Shown: one piece after another, positions 8,212-19,519 of the stretch
Numbering within the stretch: position 1 is the first letter of the stretch
How the letters are laid out: the number at the start of each line of letters is the position of its first letter
Origin: Candidatus Desulfobacillus denitrificans
Lineage (GTDB): Bacteria; Pseudomonadota; Gammaproteobacteria; Burkholderiales; Rhodocyclaceae
NCBI GenBank assembly: GCA_017347485.1
Contig: AP021857.1
Location: 310,001 to 374,000 of the forward strand
Reading direction: 5' to 3'
Length of the DNA stretch: 64,000 nucleotides
Notes under the pieces: model-generated
Seen by the model: only the letters and a program-made list of their open reading frames with translations
Told to the model about the DNA's origin: nothing
The model's database searches: none
Position numbers and translations under genes: made by a program

Positions 8212-9621
8212 ATGTCAGTTCAGGACGTTCTTAAGCTGGTCAAGGACAGGGAAGTCAAGTTCGTCGATTACCGCTTCACGGACACCCGCGGCAAGGAGCA
8301 GCACGTGGGCGTGCCGGTCAGGCATTTCAGCGCCGAGTCGTTTGAAACCGGCCATGCCTTCGACGGCTCCTCGATCGCCGGCTGGAAGGGCATCCAGGCC
8401 TCCGACATGCTGCTGATGCCGGATCCGGCCACCGCCTACATCGATCCCTTCATGGACGAGACCACTCTCGTGCTCTCCTGCGACGTGGTCGAGCCGGCCG
8501 ACGGCAAGGGTTACGACCGCGACCCGCGCTCCATCGCCAAGCGCGCCGAGGCCTACCTCAAATCCACCGGCCTGGGCGACACCGCCTTTTTCGGCCCGGA
8601 ACCCGAGTTCTTCATCTTCGACTCGGTCGAGTGGAACGTCGACATGTCCGGCGCCTACTGCAAGGTGTTCTCCGAGGAGGCCGCCTGGGCTTCCGCCGAG
8701 AAATTCGATGGCGGCAACACCGGCCACCGCCCCACCGTCAAGGGCGGCTATTTCCCGGTGCCGCCGGTCGACAGCCTGAACGACATCCGCGCCGCCATGT
8801 GCCTGGCGCTGGAGGCCTGCGGCGTCGAGGTGGAAGTCCATCATCACGAGGTGGCCACCGCCGGCCAGTGCGAGATCGGCACGCTGTTCAACACCCTGGT
8901 GCGCCGCGCCGACCAGACGCAGGTGCTGAAGTACATCGTGCACAACGTCGCCCACAGCTACGGCAAGACCGCCACCTTCATGCCGAAGCCCATCGTCGGC
9001 GACAACGGGTCCGGCATGCACGTGCACCAGTCGATCTGGAAGGGCGGCAAAAATCTGTTCGCCGGCAACGGCTACGCCGGCCTGTCGGAGTTCGCCCTCT
9101 ACTACATCGGCGGCATCATCAAGCATGCGCGGGCGCTCAACGCCATCACCAACCCCGGCACCAACTCCTACAAGCGCCTGGTGCCCGGCTTCGAGGCGCC
9201 GGTGAAACTCGCCTACTCGGCGCGCAACCGCTCCGCCTCGATCCGCATTCCCTACGTGCAGAGCGACAAGGCGCGCCGCATCGAGGTGCGCTTCCCGGAC
9301 CCGACCGCCAACCCCTACCTGGCCTTCACCGCCCTGATGATGGCCGGCCTGGACGGCGTGCAGAACAAGATCCATCCGGGCGACCCGGCCGACAAAAACC
9401 TCTACGACCTGCCGCCGGAAGAGGATGCCAAGATTCCGACCGTCTGCTCCTCGCTCGAACAGGCGCTCGACTACCTCGACAAGGACCGCGAGTTCCTGAC
9501 CCGCGGCGGCGTTTTCAGCAACGAGATGATCGATGCCTTCATCGAGCTGAAGATGGAGGAGGTCACCCGCTACCGCATGACCACCCATCCGGTCGAGTAC
9601 GACATGTACTACAGCCTGTAA
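8212..9621 (+). CDS. glnA: Glutamine synthetase, type I
   Basis: Makes glutamine from glutamate, ammonia and ATP; it is the main ammonia-assimilating enzyme. 469 residues, full length for GSI-beta. Recognisable blocks are FDGSSIAGW, the ATP/metal segments [10 protein letters not shown] and [10 protein letters not shown], and PTANPYLAF. The adenylylation site is Tyr398 in KNLYDLPPE, so regulation by GlnE is expected. The ATG at 8212 follows AGGAGA at a 5-base spacing and was preferred to the GTG at 8209. Transcription should depend on sigma-54 and NtrC; a hairpin terminator follows the gene. Confidence 0.98.
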   Translation: MSVQDVLKLVKDREVKFVDYRFTDTRGKEQHVGVPVRHFSAESFETGHAFDGSSIAGWKGIQASDMLLMPDPATAYIDPFMDETTLVLSCDVVEPADGKGYDRDPRSIAKRAEAYLKSTGLGDTAFFGPEPEFFIFDSVEWNVDMSGAYCKVFSEEAAWASAEKFDGGNTGHRPTVKGGYFPVPPVDSLNDIRAAMCLALEACGVEVEVHHHEVATAGQCEIGTLFNTLVRRADQTQVLKYIVHNVAHSYGKTATFMPKPIVGDNGSGMHVHQSIWKGGKNLFAGNGYAGLSEFALYYIGGIIKHARALNAITNPGTNSYKRLVPGFEAPVKLAYSARNRSASIRIPYVQSDKARRIEVRFPDPTANPYLAFTALMMAGLDGVQNKIHPGDPADKNLYDLPPEEDAKIPTVCSSLEQALDYLDKDREFLTRGGVFSNEMIDAFIELKMEEVTRYRMTTHPVEYDMYYSL

Positions 9622-9641
9622 CAATCAGCGGGCTTTGCATG

Positions 9642-9666
9642 GGACGGCTGCGGCCGTCCTTTTTTG
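9642..9666 (+). terminator. Rho-independent terminator of glnA
   Basis: A 7-bp GC stem GGACGGC / GCCGTCC with a four-base loop, followed by TTTTTT. It lies 20 bp after the glnA stop and separates glnA from the DUF4124 gene and ntrBC. Confidence 0.9.
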
Positions 9667-9752
9667 TCCACTTCTCGTTGTGTAAAAGCGTTTGTAAATA
9701 AGCAAGCCTTCGCATACACTTGAAGCAGGTTCTCGTTTATTGGCGGAACATC

Positions 9753-10238
9753 ATGAATATTTTGAAGATTATTCTTGCCTCAGCCAGCCTGTTGCTGATT
9801 CCGTCAGCCCAGGCGGATGTCTACAAGTGCGTGGACGAGGACGGGCACGTCACCTACACCAACAGCAAGCCCTCCCCCAAGGCGAAATGCACGGCGCTGA
9901 GCCGGGACCAGCGCGTCTCCACCGTGCCCGGAGGCCGGGCCGCGAGCACGCCCTCCCCGGCCGGTTTTCCCAAGGTGGATGGCGACACCCAAAAGGCGCG
10001 GGACAACGACCGGCGCAAGATCCTGGAGCAGGAACTGGACACGGAGCAGAAGAGCCTCGAACAGGCGAAGAAGGAGCTGGCCGAACAAGAAACCAATATC
10101 CAGCCGCAAGACCGTAATGTCGGGGGCACGATCAACATTCCGAAGCTGCAGGAACGCTTGCAGCCTTACAAGGACAAGGTGGCGCTGCACGAGCGCAACA
10201 TCGCGGCCCTGAAGAAGGAAATCGGCAACCTGAAGTAG
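9753..10238 (+). CDS. DUF4124 domain exported protein
   Basis: A 161-residue protein with a signal peptide (cleavage likely after SAQA) and, directly after it, the DUF4124 block DVYKCVDEDGHVTYTN. A proline-rich linker is followed by a charged coiled coil (about residues 90-120, rich in EQELDTEQKSLEQAKKEL-type heptads). DUF4124 proteins are common in the beta- and gammaproteobacterial envelope; their role is not established. Its location between glnA and ntrB recurs in related bacteria as far as I recall, but no functional link is shown. Confidence 0.8.
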   Translation: MNILKIILASASLLLIPSAQADVYKCVDEDGHVTYTNSKPSPKAKCTALSRDQRVSTVPGGRAASTPSPAGFPKVDGDTQKARDNDRRKILEQELDTEQKSLEQAKKELAEQETNIQPQDRNVGGTINIPKLQERLQPYKDKVALHERNIAALKKEIGNLK

Positions 10239-10279
10239 CCCGTCCCGTCCGAGGGCGCGGTTTTTGCTAACCTAACCGC

Positions 10280-11352
10280 ATGACCGCGCCGGAAAACCGT
10301 CCCATTTCGGCATTCGCCGGACTCGACCTGCTGTCCTCGGCGGTCATCCTCCTGGATGCCGGCCTCATCATCCAGTACCTCAATCCCGCGGCGGAGAACC
10401 TGTTCGCCGTCGGCGCGCGGCAGATGCTGCGACGGCCCCTGGCCGAGCTGCTGGGCGAACCGCCGGGGCTGGCGGCGGCATTCGACAATGCGTTGGCGAA
10501 CAACTGGAGCTATACGGGACAAAATCTGACGACGCATCGCCCTGGCGGCGGCTCACTCCGTCTGGACTGCACGGTGACGCCGGTGGAAGCCGGCAACATC
10601 CGCTTGCTGCTCGAATTCCGTCCTATCGATCAGCAATTGAAGACGGAGAGGGAAGAGCGTTTGGCCGAGCAGCAACAGGCCAACCGGGAACTGGTCCGCA
10701 ACCTTGCCCACGAGATCAAGAATCCGCTCGGCGGCATACGGGGCGCGGCACAGCTGCTCGAGCGGGAGCTCGATGCCCCCCAACTGCACGAGTACACCCG
10801 GGTCATCATCCAGGAGGCAGACCGGCTGCAGGCGCTGATGAAGCGCCTGCTCGGCTCGCACCGGCTGATGCGGCCGCAGCAGGTGAATATCCACGAGCTC
10901 CTCGAACGCGTGCGCGCGCTCATCCTGTCCGAATTTCCGGACGTGGCAGTGAAGCGCGACTACGATACCAGCCTGCCCGAGGTGACGGGCGACCGCGAGC
11001 AGCTGATCCAGGCACTCCTCAACATCGTGCGCAATGCCGCCCAGGCGCTGGAAGGGCGCGGCGAAATCATGTTGCGTACCCGGGCGCAACGACAGGTGAC
11101 CCTCGCCAAGCGACGTTATCGCCTGGCGCTGGAATTGCAGGTCATCGACAACGGGCCGGGCATTCCAGAGGCGATCCGCGAGCAGATCTTCTACCCGCTG
11201 GTCTCTGGCCGCGAAGGCGGCAGCGGACTCGGCCTGACGCTGGCGCAGAACTTCATCCAGCAGCATCATGGCAGCATCGAGGTCGACAGCCGCCCCGGGC
11301 GAACCTGCTTCACGGTGATGCTGCCCCTGCACGACAATGGAGAGGAAAAGCG

Positions 11353-11356
<4 letters not shown>
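10280..11356 (+). CDS. ntrB: Nitrogen-regulation sensor kinase NtrB
   Basis: 358 residues: an N-terminal PAS domain (about residues 10-120), a dimerisation/phosphoacceptor helix with His144 in NLAHEIKNPLGG, and a C-terminal HATPase with N-box IVRNAAQAL, G1 box DNGPGIP and G2 box GGSGLGL. It has no membrane segment, as expected for the cytosolic NtrB, which phosphorylates NtrC when nitrogen is short and is controlled by PII. The ntrC start overlaps its stop by four bases (ATGA), so the two are translationally coupled. Confidence 0.95.
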
Positions 11357-12772
<1,416 letters not shown>

Positions 12773-12783
<11 letters not shown>

Positions 12784-14221
12784 GGGACGGCGACGGCTTC
12801 GAGGGCGGCTTGCGGACAAGCTTGCGCGGAGGTTTCGCGGGAGCCTTGGCGGCTGCCTTCGGGCCGGTTTTCGGCTTGGCGACCGCCTTCGATGTTGCCG
12901 GCCTGGCTTTCGTTGGCGCCGCTTGCGCTGTCGGCGCCTTGGCGGAGCGGGGCCGGGGTTTGACGGCACCGGCCTTGGCACTGGCCGCCGGTTTCTTGCC
13001 TGCGATCGCCGCGTCAGGCCTTTCCGGTTCCGCCGCCACCTCCTCCGCCCGCGCGATTGCGGCCGCGGATGGTTTTTGCGATTCCGCACTTGATTGGTCC
13101 ATCGATCCGGCCGGCGTCTCGACAGCCGGCGCCTGCGCGGCGGCGAGGGTTTCGGATGGCGGCGGCGGGGGCGGGCTCGCGGCCGTCTCGGCCGTCATCC
13201 CGTCCAGAGGAGCCGGCGCCGCCCGAGTTGCGGAGGCGACTTGCCGAACCTCGGCGGCTGCATCCGCTGCATCCGGGCTGGCAGGCACCGGGGCCACCGC
13301 TTCCTTCGGCGGCGCCGTTTCGTCAGGGTTGGCGGCCGGCGCAAACGGCGCATCGCCGCTTGTCCTGGCCAGCATCACCGATTGCGGGGCCAGAGCGGCC
13401 ACCTTGCCGCGCGATTTCGCATAGCCGGACAGCCAGCCGAATTGCGCAGAGCTTCCCTCCAGCGCGGGACGCGCTTGCGCCAGCTCGCCCAGGTCGTAGC
13501 CGGCCGCCGCCATCAGCTTTGCCGCGAAGGCATCGGCTTCGTCCTGCTGGGAGAGCTCGACCAGCTGCTCGGTGCCCATCGAGCCGAGGAGGGAAATTCC
13601 CACCTTGACCAGCGCGCCCATCGGAAACAGCAGATCGGCGAGCAGCGAGGTGGCCACATAGGCGCCGACCAGCGGCGAGCTGGCGACGAGCGAAACGGCC
13701 AGGCCGGCGGAGGTGCTTTCGCGATGGTGCGCCGCCGCCAGGCGGCCGAATTCGCGCCCCAGCGCCAGCGCCAGATCCGTGTCCGAGAGGCCGAGCCGGG
13801 CGAGGCCCGCGTCGATGGCGATCTTGCCGCCCGCGCTGGAGGTCACCGAGGCCGATTCGCTGGGCACGACGAACACTTCGATGACCGGCACGCGCGCCGC
13901 CAGTTCCGGGCTGAGTTCCACCGCCTTGGCGCCGAGGTGGTCGGCGATGGGAGCGATGCGCTGCGTCAGCTGTTCGGCTTCGGCGCGGATGGGGCAGGAC
14001 GAGGGCTCCTCGCCGCAGGCGCCTCCGGCCGTAGCGATCATGGTCTTGACCTCGAAGCGCAGGTCCGGCACGGTGGTCTCGAGCGATCCGGGCAGGATAT
14101 TGAACTGCGCGCGCCCGCTGGTCGGCGAGGTGGTGCAGCCCTGCAGGAGCAGGCAAGCGCCGGCGAGCAGCGCCATCCGGAGCGATGCGCGCGCCGGCAC
14201 CGCATAATGCAAATTCATCAT
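12773..14221 (-). CDS. Lipoprotein with degenerate M48 peptidase domain and Lys/Ala/Pro-rich tail
   Basis: 482 residues. A lipoprotein signal peptide ends in LLLQGC. Residues ~30-260 follow the M48 (BepA/LoiP-like) plan, including AGGKIAIDAGLARL and a distal QQDEADAFAAKLMAAAGYD block. However, the expected HExxH zinc helix reads LGREFGRLAAAHH, so the catalytic His-Glu-His set is missing. The C-terminal ~200 residues are low complexity, first Pro/Ala-rich and then Lys/Pro/Ala-rich like a histone H1 tail. It is probably a structural or chaperone-like pseudo-peptidase of the outer membrane. An M48 origin is inferred from the motif layout only. Confidence 0.7.
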
Positions 14222-14323
14222 ATTCTTTGATTCTAGTCGAGCCGGCGCAGCGGGTCACGATCCGGCAGGGCGAAACACCGGCGTTTCCAGCATAATGCCG
14301 CGAGCTCCCTCGATCGCATTCTC

Positions 14324-15124
14324 ATGCCAGACAGGTTCTCCGATCCCTTGAACGCCGAAACGGTTGTCGCCGCGCTCGCTGCGCCGGATCGGTTTCACGT
14401 CGAGATCCTCGATGCCTGCGCTTCGACCAGCACGCTGCTGCTGGACCGCGTTCACCGGGGCGCGCCTTCCGGCAGCGTGCTGGCCTGCGAGCGGCAAACC
14501 GCCGGCCGCGGCCGGCGCGGCCGCAGCTGGCTGTCGACGCCCGGGGACAGCCTGACCTTTTCCTTGCTGTGGCGTTTTCCCGCCGGCATGCCGCCGCCGA
14601 TGGGCCTCAGCCTGGCGACGGGGGTGGCGGTGGCGCGCGCGCTCGAAGGCCTGGGCGCGGCGGGCATCCGGCTGAAGTGGCCGAACGACCTTCTCGCCGA
14701 CGGGGCCAAGCTGGGCGGCATCCTCGTCGAGACCCTCGCGGATGGAGGCAGACATGTGGCGGTGATCGGCATCGGCCTGAACGTGCGGCTGCCTTCGCGG
14801 ATTGCCGACGCCGTCGAGGGCAGGGCGGGGGCGCTCGATGCACTGATGCCCGACGTGCCTTCGCGCAACCTGCTGCTGGCCGGCTTGCTCGAGTCCCTCG
14901 CCACCATGCTCGGGGAGTTCGAACAGGCGGGCTTCGCCGGCCTCGCCGAGGCGTGGCTGTCCCGCCATGCGCATGCCGGAGAGCGGGTCGTCATCCACGC
15001 CGAAGGCCTGGCGCCCGTGGCGGGCCGCTGCGTCGGCGTGGCTGCCGACGGCGCCCTGCTGCTCGAAACGGCGGCCGGCGTGCGCCGCATCGTCAGCGGG
15101 GACGTATCCCTGAGGGCAACATGA
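14324..15124 (+). CDS. birA: Biotin--[acetyl-CoA-carboxylase] ligase
   Basis: Activates biotin as biotinyl-AMP and attaches it to the carboxylase carrier protein. 266 residues with the adenylate-binding loop GRGRRGRSW, the KWPNDLL block and GIGLNV. The N-terminal winged-helix DNA-binding domain of E. coli BirA is absent, so this copy is a ligase only and should not repress biotin genes. The coaX ATG overlaps its stop (ATGA), giving a birA–coaX pair commonly seen in Betaproteobacteria. Confidence 0.93.
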   Translation: MPDRFSDPLNAETVVAALAAPDRFHVEILDACASTSTLLLDRVHRGAPSGSVLACERQTAGRGRRGRSWLSTPGDSLTFSLLWRFPAGMPPPMGLSLATGVAVARALEGLGAAGIRLKWPNDLLADGAKLGGILVETLADGGRHVAVIGIGLNVRLPSRIADAVEGRAGALDALMPDVPSRNLLLAGLLESLATMLGEFEQAGFAGLAEAWLSRHAHAGERVVIHAEGLAPVAGRCVGVAADGALLLETAAGVRRIVSGDVSLRAT

Positions 15125-15846
15125 TCCTGGCCATCGACTGCGGCAACACGCGATTGAAATGGGGCGTGCATGACGGCGCGCGCTGGCTGGCGCAGGGGCT
15201 GCTCGACTACGCCGAGCTTCCCGGCCTGGCCGAGCTGCTGCGGGCGCAGCCGCGCGCCGCGCGGGCGGTGGCCTGCAACGTCGCCGGCACGCAGGCGGGC
15301 GAGGCCGTGGAGTCGGCGCTGGCCTCGCTCGGCATCCCCCTGCACTGGGCGAAAAGTCAGTCCGCGCAGCACGGCGTGCGCAACCTGTATGAGCAGCCGG
15401 AACGGCTCGGCGCCGACCGTTGGGCGGCGCTGATCGGCGCGCGCGCGCGGCATGCGCAGGCCTGCCTGGTGGTGTGCGCCGGCACGGCGACGACCATCGA
15501 CGTGCTCGATGCGGAAGGCAATTTTCAGGGCGGCCTGATTTTGCCCGGCGTCGCAGTGATGTGCCGGGCGCTGGCCGCCAGCACGGCACAGCTGCCGCTC
15601 GCCGCAGGCCGCTTCGCCGGCCTGCCGCGCAACACCGCGGATGCCATCGTCAGCGGCTGCCTGCAGGCCCAGGCCGGCGCAATCGAGCGCATGTTCGAAC
15701 AGGTGGCGGGTCATCCGGGCGCGACCTGCCTGGTCAGCGGCGGCGCCGCACCGCAGTTCTACGATCTGTTGCGCGTGCCGAAACTGCGCGTCGACAACCT
15801 GGTGCTCGAAGGCCTGGCGCGCATCGGCGGCGCATTGACCCCATAG
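15121..15846 (+). CDS. coaX: Type III pantothenate kinase
   Basis: First step of coenzyme A synthesis: pantothenate to 4'-phosphopantothenate. About 241 residues with the N-terminal phosphate loop AIDCGNTRLKWG, the LGADRWAAL block, CAGTATTID and GGLILPG. The ATG at 15121 overlaps the birA stop. The segment SQSAQHGVRN, where the family has its variable loop before GADRW, is encoded by a full copy of the 25-bp repeat (15352-15376). Confidence 0.93.
   Translation: MILAIDCGNTRLKWGVHDGARWLAQGLLDYAELPGLAELLRAQPRAARAVACNVAGTQAGEAVESALASLGIPLHWAKSQSAQHGVRNLYEQPERLGADRWAALIGARARHAQACLVVCAGTATTIDVLDAEGNFQGGLILPGVAVMCRALAASTAQLPLAAGRFAGLPRNTADAIVSGCLQAQAGAIERMFEQVAGHPGATCLVSGGAAPQFYDLLRVPKLRVDNLVLEGLARIGGALTP
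15352..15376 (+). repeat. 25-bp dispersed repeat, copy c (inside coaX)
   Basis: Exact AAAAGTCAGTC and ACGGCG ends; identical over all 25 bases to copy d at 24465. It lies in the sense orientation within coaX and is translated as KSQSAQHG(V). Confidence 0.85.
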
Positions 15847-15891
15847 CCGTCCCGTAACGTATTTTCGACAGACCCGACCGGAGGAGCCGAC

Positions 15892-17301
15892 ATGAACATC
15901 CGCCCACTGCATCTTCACTTCGCGCTGGCTTGCCTTGCGGCCGCCTGCCTGGAAGCCGCCGCGGAAACCGTCAGCCGCGCCGAGGACCGCAGCGAAGTCG
16001 CCGTCACCATCTACAACGATTCGCTGGCCCTCGTGAAGGAGGTGCGCCGCATCCCCTTCGAGCGCGGCGCCAACAGCATCGCCCTGCGCGACGTCAGCGC
16101 GAAGATACGGCCGGAGACGGCCAGCCTGCGCGCGCTGTCCGGCGGCGGCCTGCGCCTGGTCGAGCAGAACTTCGACTTCGACCTGCTGACGCCGCAGAAG
16201 CTGCTGGAGAAATACGTCGGCCGCAGCGTGACGGTGATCAAGACCAACCCGGCCACCGGCGCCGAGACGCGCGAGTCGGCCGAGGTGCTGGCGAGCAACG
16301 GCGGCGTCGTGCTGAAGTTCGCCGACCGCATCGAGACCGGCTTGCCGGGCCGCATCGCCTACGGCGCGATTCCCGCCAACCTGCGCGACCGGCCGACGCT
16401 GGTGGTGCAGCTGGAGAGCGCTGCCGCGGGCCGGCAGGCCGCCGAGCTGTCGTATCTCACCGGCGGGCTGTCGTGGCGCGCCGATTACGTGGCGGAGCTC
16501 GCCGGCGACGAGTCGAAGCTCGATCTCGCCGGCTGGGTGACGCTGACCAACCAGAGCGGGGCGGCCTACGAGAATGCCCGCCTGCAACTCGTCGCCGGCG
16601 ACGTGAATCGCGTCCGCGACGAGATGCGCACGCAGCAGTTCGCCGCCAAGGCCATGCCGGCGGCGGCGCCGGAGATGGCGCGCGAGCAGCTCTTCGAGTA
16701 CCACCTGTATTCGCTCATCCGGCCGACGACCCTGTCCGACAACCAGACCAAGCAGGTGGCGCTGCTCTCCGCCGCCGGGGTGCCGCTGCGCAAGGAGTAT
16801 CGCCTCGACGGCCAGGACTGGTACTACCGCGGCGCCCAGCCGGACCTCGGCCGCCGGCACAAGGTCGGCGTCTTCATCGAGTTCGACAACAAGGGCGGCG
16901 AGCTGGGCGTGCCGCTGCCCAAGGGCATCGTGCGGGTGTACAAGAAGGACTCGCGCGGCAATGCGTTGTTCATCGGCGAGGACCGAATCGACCACACGGC
17001 GAAGAACGAGGTGGTGCGGCTGAAGCTGGGCGACGCCTTCGACGTCAAGGCGGCGCGCAAGCAGACATCCTTCCGCAAGATCGCCGACAAGGTCTACGAG
17101 AGCAGTTTCAGCATCGAGCTGGCGAATGCCAAGGACGTGCCGGTGACGGTGAAGGTGGTCGAGCCCGTTCCCGGCGACTGGGAGATGGTGAGCGAGAGCC
17201 AGAAGCACGCCAAGGGCGATGCCCATGCCGCGGTCTGGCAGATGGCGGTTCCGGCCGAAGGCAAGGCGATGCTCGACTACAGTGTCAGGATGCGCTGGTA
17301 G
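15892..17301 (+). CDS. DUF4139 domain exported protein
   Basis: 469 residues with a signal peptide ending near CLEAAAE. The body is a DUF4139-type beta-rich protein: VAVTIYNDSLALVKEVR at the N-terminus, SYLTGGLSWRADYV in the centre and VEPVPGDWEMV near the end. These are the usual landmarks of the family, whose members are exported and of unknown function. The start follows GGAGGAG with good spacing. It is not obviously co-transcribed with coaX (45-bp gap with its own ribosome site). Confidence 0.82.
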   Translation: MNIRPLHLHFALACLAAACLEAAAETVSRAEDRSEVAVTIYNDSLALVKEVRRIPFERGANSIALRDVSAKIRPETASLRALSGGGLRLVEQNFDFDLLTPQKLLEKYVGRSVTVIKTNPATGAETRESAEVLASNGGVVLKFADRIETGLPGRIAYGAIPANLRDRPTLVVQLESAAAGRQAAELSYLTGGLSWRADYVAELAGDESKLDLAGWVTLTNQSGAAYENARLQLVAGDVNRVRDEMRTQQFAAKAMPAAAPEMAREQLFEYHLYSLIRPTTLSDNQTKQVALLSAAGVPLRKEYRLDGQDWYYRGAQPDLGRRHKVGVFIEFDNKGGELGVPLPKGIVRVYKKDSRGNALFIGEDRIDHTAKNEVVRLKLGDAFDVKAARKQTSFRKIADKVYESSFSIELANAKDVPVTVKVVEPVPGDWEMVSESQKHAKGDAHAAVWQMAVPAEGKAMLDYSVRMRW

Positions 17302-17323
17302 CCCTGGTCCATAAGTGAGACCG

Positions 17324-17337
17324 ATTAGTTGACTAAT
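17324..17337. promoter_or_regulatory. Palindrome upstream of trpB2 promoter
   Basis: ATTAGTTGACTAAT is a perfect 6-2-6 inverted repeat in an AT-richer spot, 24 bp upstream of the candidate -35 hexamer. The position suits an activator or repressor site. No cognate regulator is encoded nearby. Confidence 0.45.
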
Positions 17338-17361
17338 GGCGAATCGAGGCCGAAATCGTGC

Positions 17362-17390
17362 TTGTGTATGCAGTATACCCGGGCTATTAT
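17362..17390 (+). promoter_or_regulatory. Candidate sigma-70 promoter of trpB2
   Basis: TTGTGT, a 17-bp spacer and TATTAT give a good -35/-10 pair about 107 bp upstream of the gene. The surrounding stretch is distinctly AT-richer than the coding DNA on either side. Confidence 0.6.
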
Positions 17391-17497
17391 TTTCCCCGCA
17401 CTTGGGCTAAGGTGATTCTGCAAGGCGGTATCGATCAGGCTGCTGGGAGAGGGAGCGGGCCTGGCATCCATTCATAAATAACAGGAGGAGAAACGAG

Positions 17498-18850
17498 ATG
17501 TCTGACGTGAAGATTTTGCTCAACGAATCCGATATTCCGACCCACTGGTACAACGTCGTTGCCGACATGCCGAATCCGCCCCTGCCGCCGCTGGCGCCGG
17601 ACGGCAATCCGGTCACGCCCGAACAGATGCTGGCCATCTTCCCCGGCCCGCTGCTCGAGCAGGAGATGTCCGGCGAGCGCTGGATCCCGATTCCCGAGCC
17701 GGTGCGCGAGATCTACAAGCAATGGCGCCCGACGCCGATGTTCCGCGCGCGCCGCCTCGAGCAGATGCTCGGCACGCCGGCGAAGATCTACTACAAGTAT
17801 GAAGGCGTCAGCCCGGCCGGCTCGCACAAGGTCAACACCTCCGTGCCGCAGGCCTTCTTCAACAAGGCGGTCGGCATCACCCGCCTGACCACCGAGACCG
17901 GCGCCGGCCAGTGGGGTTCCTCGATCGCCTTCGCCGGCCAGATGTTCGGCATCGAGGTGCGCGTCTATATGGTGAAGGTGAGCTACAACCAGAAGCCCTT
18001 CCGCCGCTCGATGATGCAGACCTGGGGCGCGGAGGTCTTCGCCTCGCCGACCGACATGACCAACGCCGGCAAGACGGCGCTGGCCGCCGATCCGAACAAC
18101 CCCGGCTCGCTCGGCCTGGCGATCTCCGAGGCCGTCGAGGAGGCCGCCTCGCGCAAGGACACCAATTACAGCCTCGGCTCGGTGCTCAACCACGTCTGCC
18201 TGCACCAGACGGTGATCGGCCTGGAAGCCAAGAAGCAGTTCGAGAAGGTCGGCGACTATCCCGACATGGTGTTCGCCTGCTGCGGCGGCGGCTCCAACTT
18301 CGCCGGCACCGCCTTCCCCTTCCTTGCCGACAAGGCCGCCGGCAAGAAGGTGCGCCTGGTGGCGGCCGAGCCGAGCTCCTGCCCGAGCCTGACCAAGGGC
18401 GTCTACGCCTACGACTTCGGCGACGTCTCCGGCTACACGCCGATGATGAAGATGTACACCCTCGGCCACGACTTCATGCCGCCCTCGATCCATGCCGGCG
18501 GCCTGCGCTACCACGGCGACTCGCCGCTGGTGTGCCAGCTCTACAACGAGGGCCTGATCGAGGCGGTGGCGGTGCCGCAGATCGCCACCTTCGAGGCCGG
18601 CGTGCAGTTCGCCCGCGCCGAAGGCATCATCCCGGCGCCCGAGTCGAATCATGCCATCCGCGCCTGCATCGACGAGGCGCTGCGCTGCAAGCAGACCGGC
18701 GAGAAGAAGACGCTGTTCTTCAACCTGTCCGGCCACGGCCACTTCGACATGGCCTCCTACGACAAGTACTTCGCCGGCGAGCTGGTGGACTACGAGTATC
18801 CGGCCGAGGCCGTGCAGGAAGCGCTCAAGCGCCTGCCGAAGGTCGCCTAA
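17498..18850 (+). CDS. Tryptophan synthase beta-like protein, TrpB2 class
   Basis: A 450-residue pyridoxal-phosphate enzyme that condenses indole and serine to tryptophan in its family. The PLP lysine lies in GSHKVNT (near residue 113) and the phosphate-binding loop is [10 protein letters not shown]. The extended N-terminus, the length and phrases such as [20 protein letters not shown] mark the TrpB2 class rather than the TrpA-partnered TrpB1. No trpA is adjacent, so it probably acts alone, perhaps as an indole-salvage enzyme. The ribosome site AGGAGGAG precedes the ATG. Confidence 0.9.
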   Translation: MSDVKILLNESDIPTHWYNVVADMPNPPLPPLAPDGNPVTPEQMLAIFPGPLLEQEMSGERWIPIPEPVREIYKQWRPTPMFRARRLEQMLGTPAKIYYKYEGVSPAGSHKVNTSVPQAFFNKAVGITRLTTETGAGQWGSSIAFAGQMFGIEVRVYMVKVSYNQKPFRRSMMQTWGAEVFASPTDMTNAGKTALAADPNNPGSLGLAISEAVEEAASRKDTNYSLGSVLNHVCLHQTVIGLEAKKQFEKVGDYPDMVFACCGGGSNFAGTAFPFLADKAAGKKVRLVAAEPSSCPSLTKGVYAYDFGDVSGYTPMMKMYTLGHDFMPPSIHAGGLRYHGDSPLVCQLYNEGLIEAVAVPQIATFEAGVQFARAEGIIPAPESNHAIRACIDEALRCKQTGEKKTLFFNLSGHGHFDMASYDKYFAGELVDYEYPAEAVQEALKRLPKVA

Positions 18851-18865
18851 GTCGGAAAGGACGGC

Positions 18866-19519
18866 ATGCAGGTCCTGCGCACCGTTTTTTTCCTGCTGGT
18901 GCTCGGGAACCTGCTGCTGTTCGCCTGGGGGCAGGGTTATTTCGGCACGCCGGACGGCGGCGAGGCCGAACGCCTGTCCAGCCAGATCGAAGCGGACAAG
19001 CTGCGCATCGTCCCCCGGGACGCGCCGCCGGCGAAGGCGCCGCCGCCCCGCGACGAGTGCCGCGCGCTGACCGGGCTGGAAAGCGAGGCGGCCGACCGGC
19101 TCGCGGAACTGCTCGTCGGCCGCGACGCGCAACTCAAGGTCGTCCGGCGCATGCAGAACGAGCCGAAGTCCTGGTGGGTATTCATCCCTCCCCTGCCCAA
19201 CGGCGCCCAGGCCGACAAGAAGGCTGCCGAACTCTCCCGGCTGGGCATCAAGGATTTCTACGTCGTGCGTGAAAGCGGCCCCGACCAGTTCGCCATCTCG
19301 CTGGGCTTGCACAAGACCGAGGAGGGGGCGAAGGCTTCCCTGGCCGCCCTGCAAAAGAAGACCGTGAAATCGGCGCGCATCCTGGTGCGCGAAGCGGCCG
19401 GCGACAAGGTGGCGATCGAAATGCGCGGCACCCCTGAACAGCTGGCCAAAGCCCTGGCCGACCTGCCGGCCGAATTCTCGGATCTGGCCAAGGCGGACTG
19501 CGCGACCGCCAAACCATGA
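18866..19519 (+). CDS. SPOR-domain membrane protein
   Basis: A 217-residue protein with one N-terminal membrane anchor (VFFLLVLGNLLLFAWG). After a proline-rich spacer, a C-terminal ~70-residue SPOR-like domain follows (WWVFIPPLPNGAQADKKAAEL, then FAISLGLHKTEEGAKASL). SPOR domains bind denuded peptidoglycan at division sites. The gene starts 15 bp after trpB2 and overlaps coaE by 4 bp (ATGA), so it is probably part of the following coaE–zapD unit. A cell-division role is inferred from this pairing. Confidence 0.75.
   Translation: MQVLRTVFFLLVLGNLLLFAWGQGYFGTPDGGEAERLSSQIEADKLRIVPRDAPPAKAPPPRDECRALTGLESEAADRLAELLVGRDAQLKVVRRMQNEPKSWWVFIPPLPNGAQADKKAAELSRLGIKDFYVVRESGPDQFAISLGLHKTEEGAKASLAALQKKTVKSARILVREAAGDKVAIEMRGTPEQLAKALADLPAEFSDLAKADCATAKP

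Noticed and set aside
17324..17349. An IscR-type binding site upstream of trpB2
   Set aside because: Only the first half-site resembles the IscR consensus; the perfect palindrome is shorter. Kept as an unassigned palindrome.
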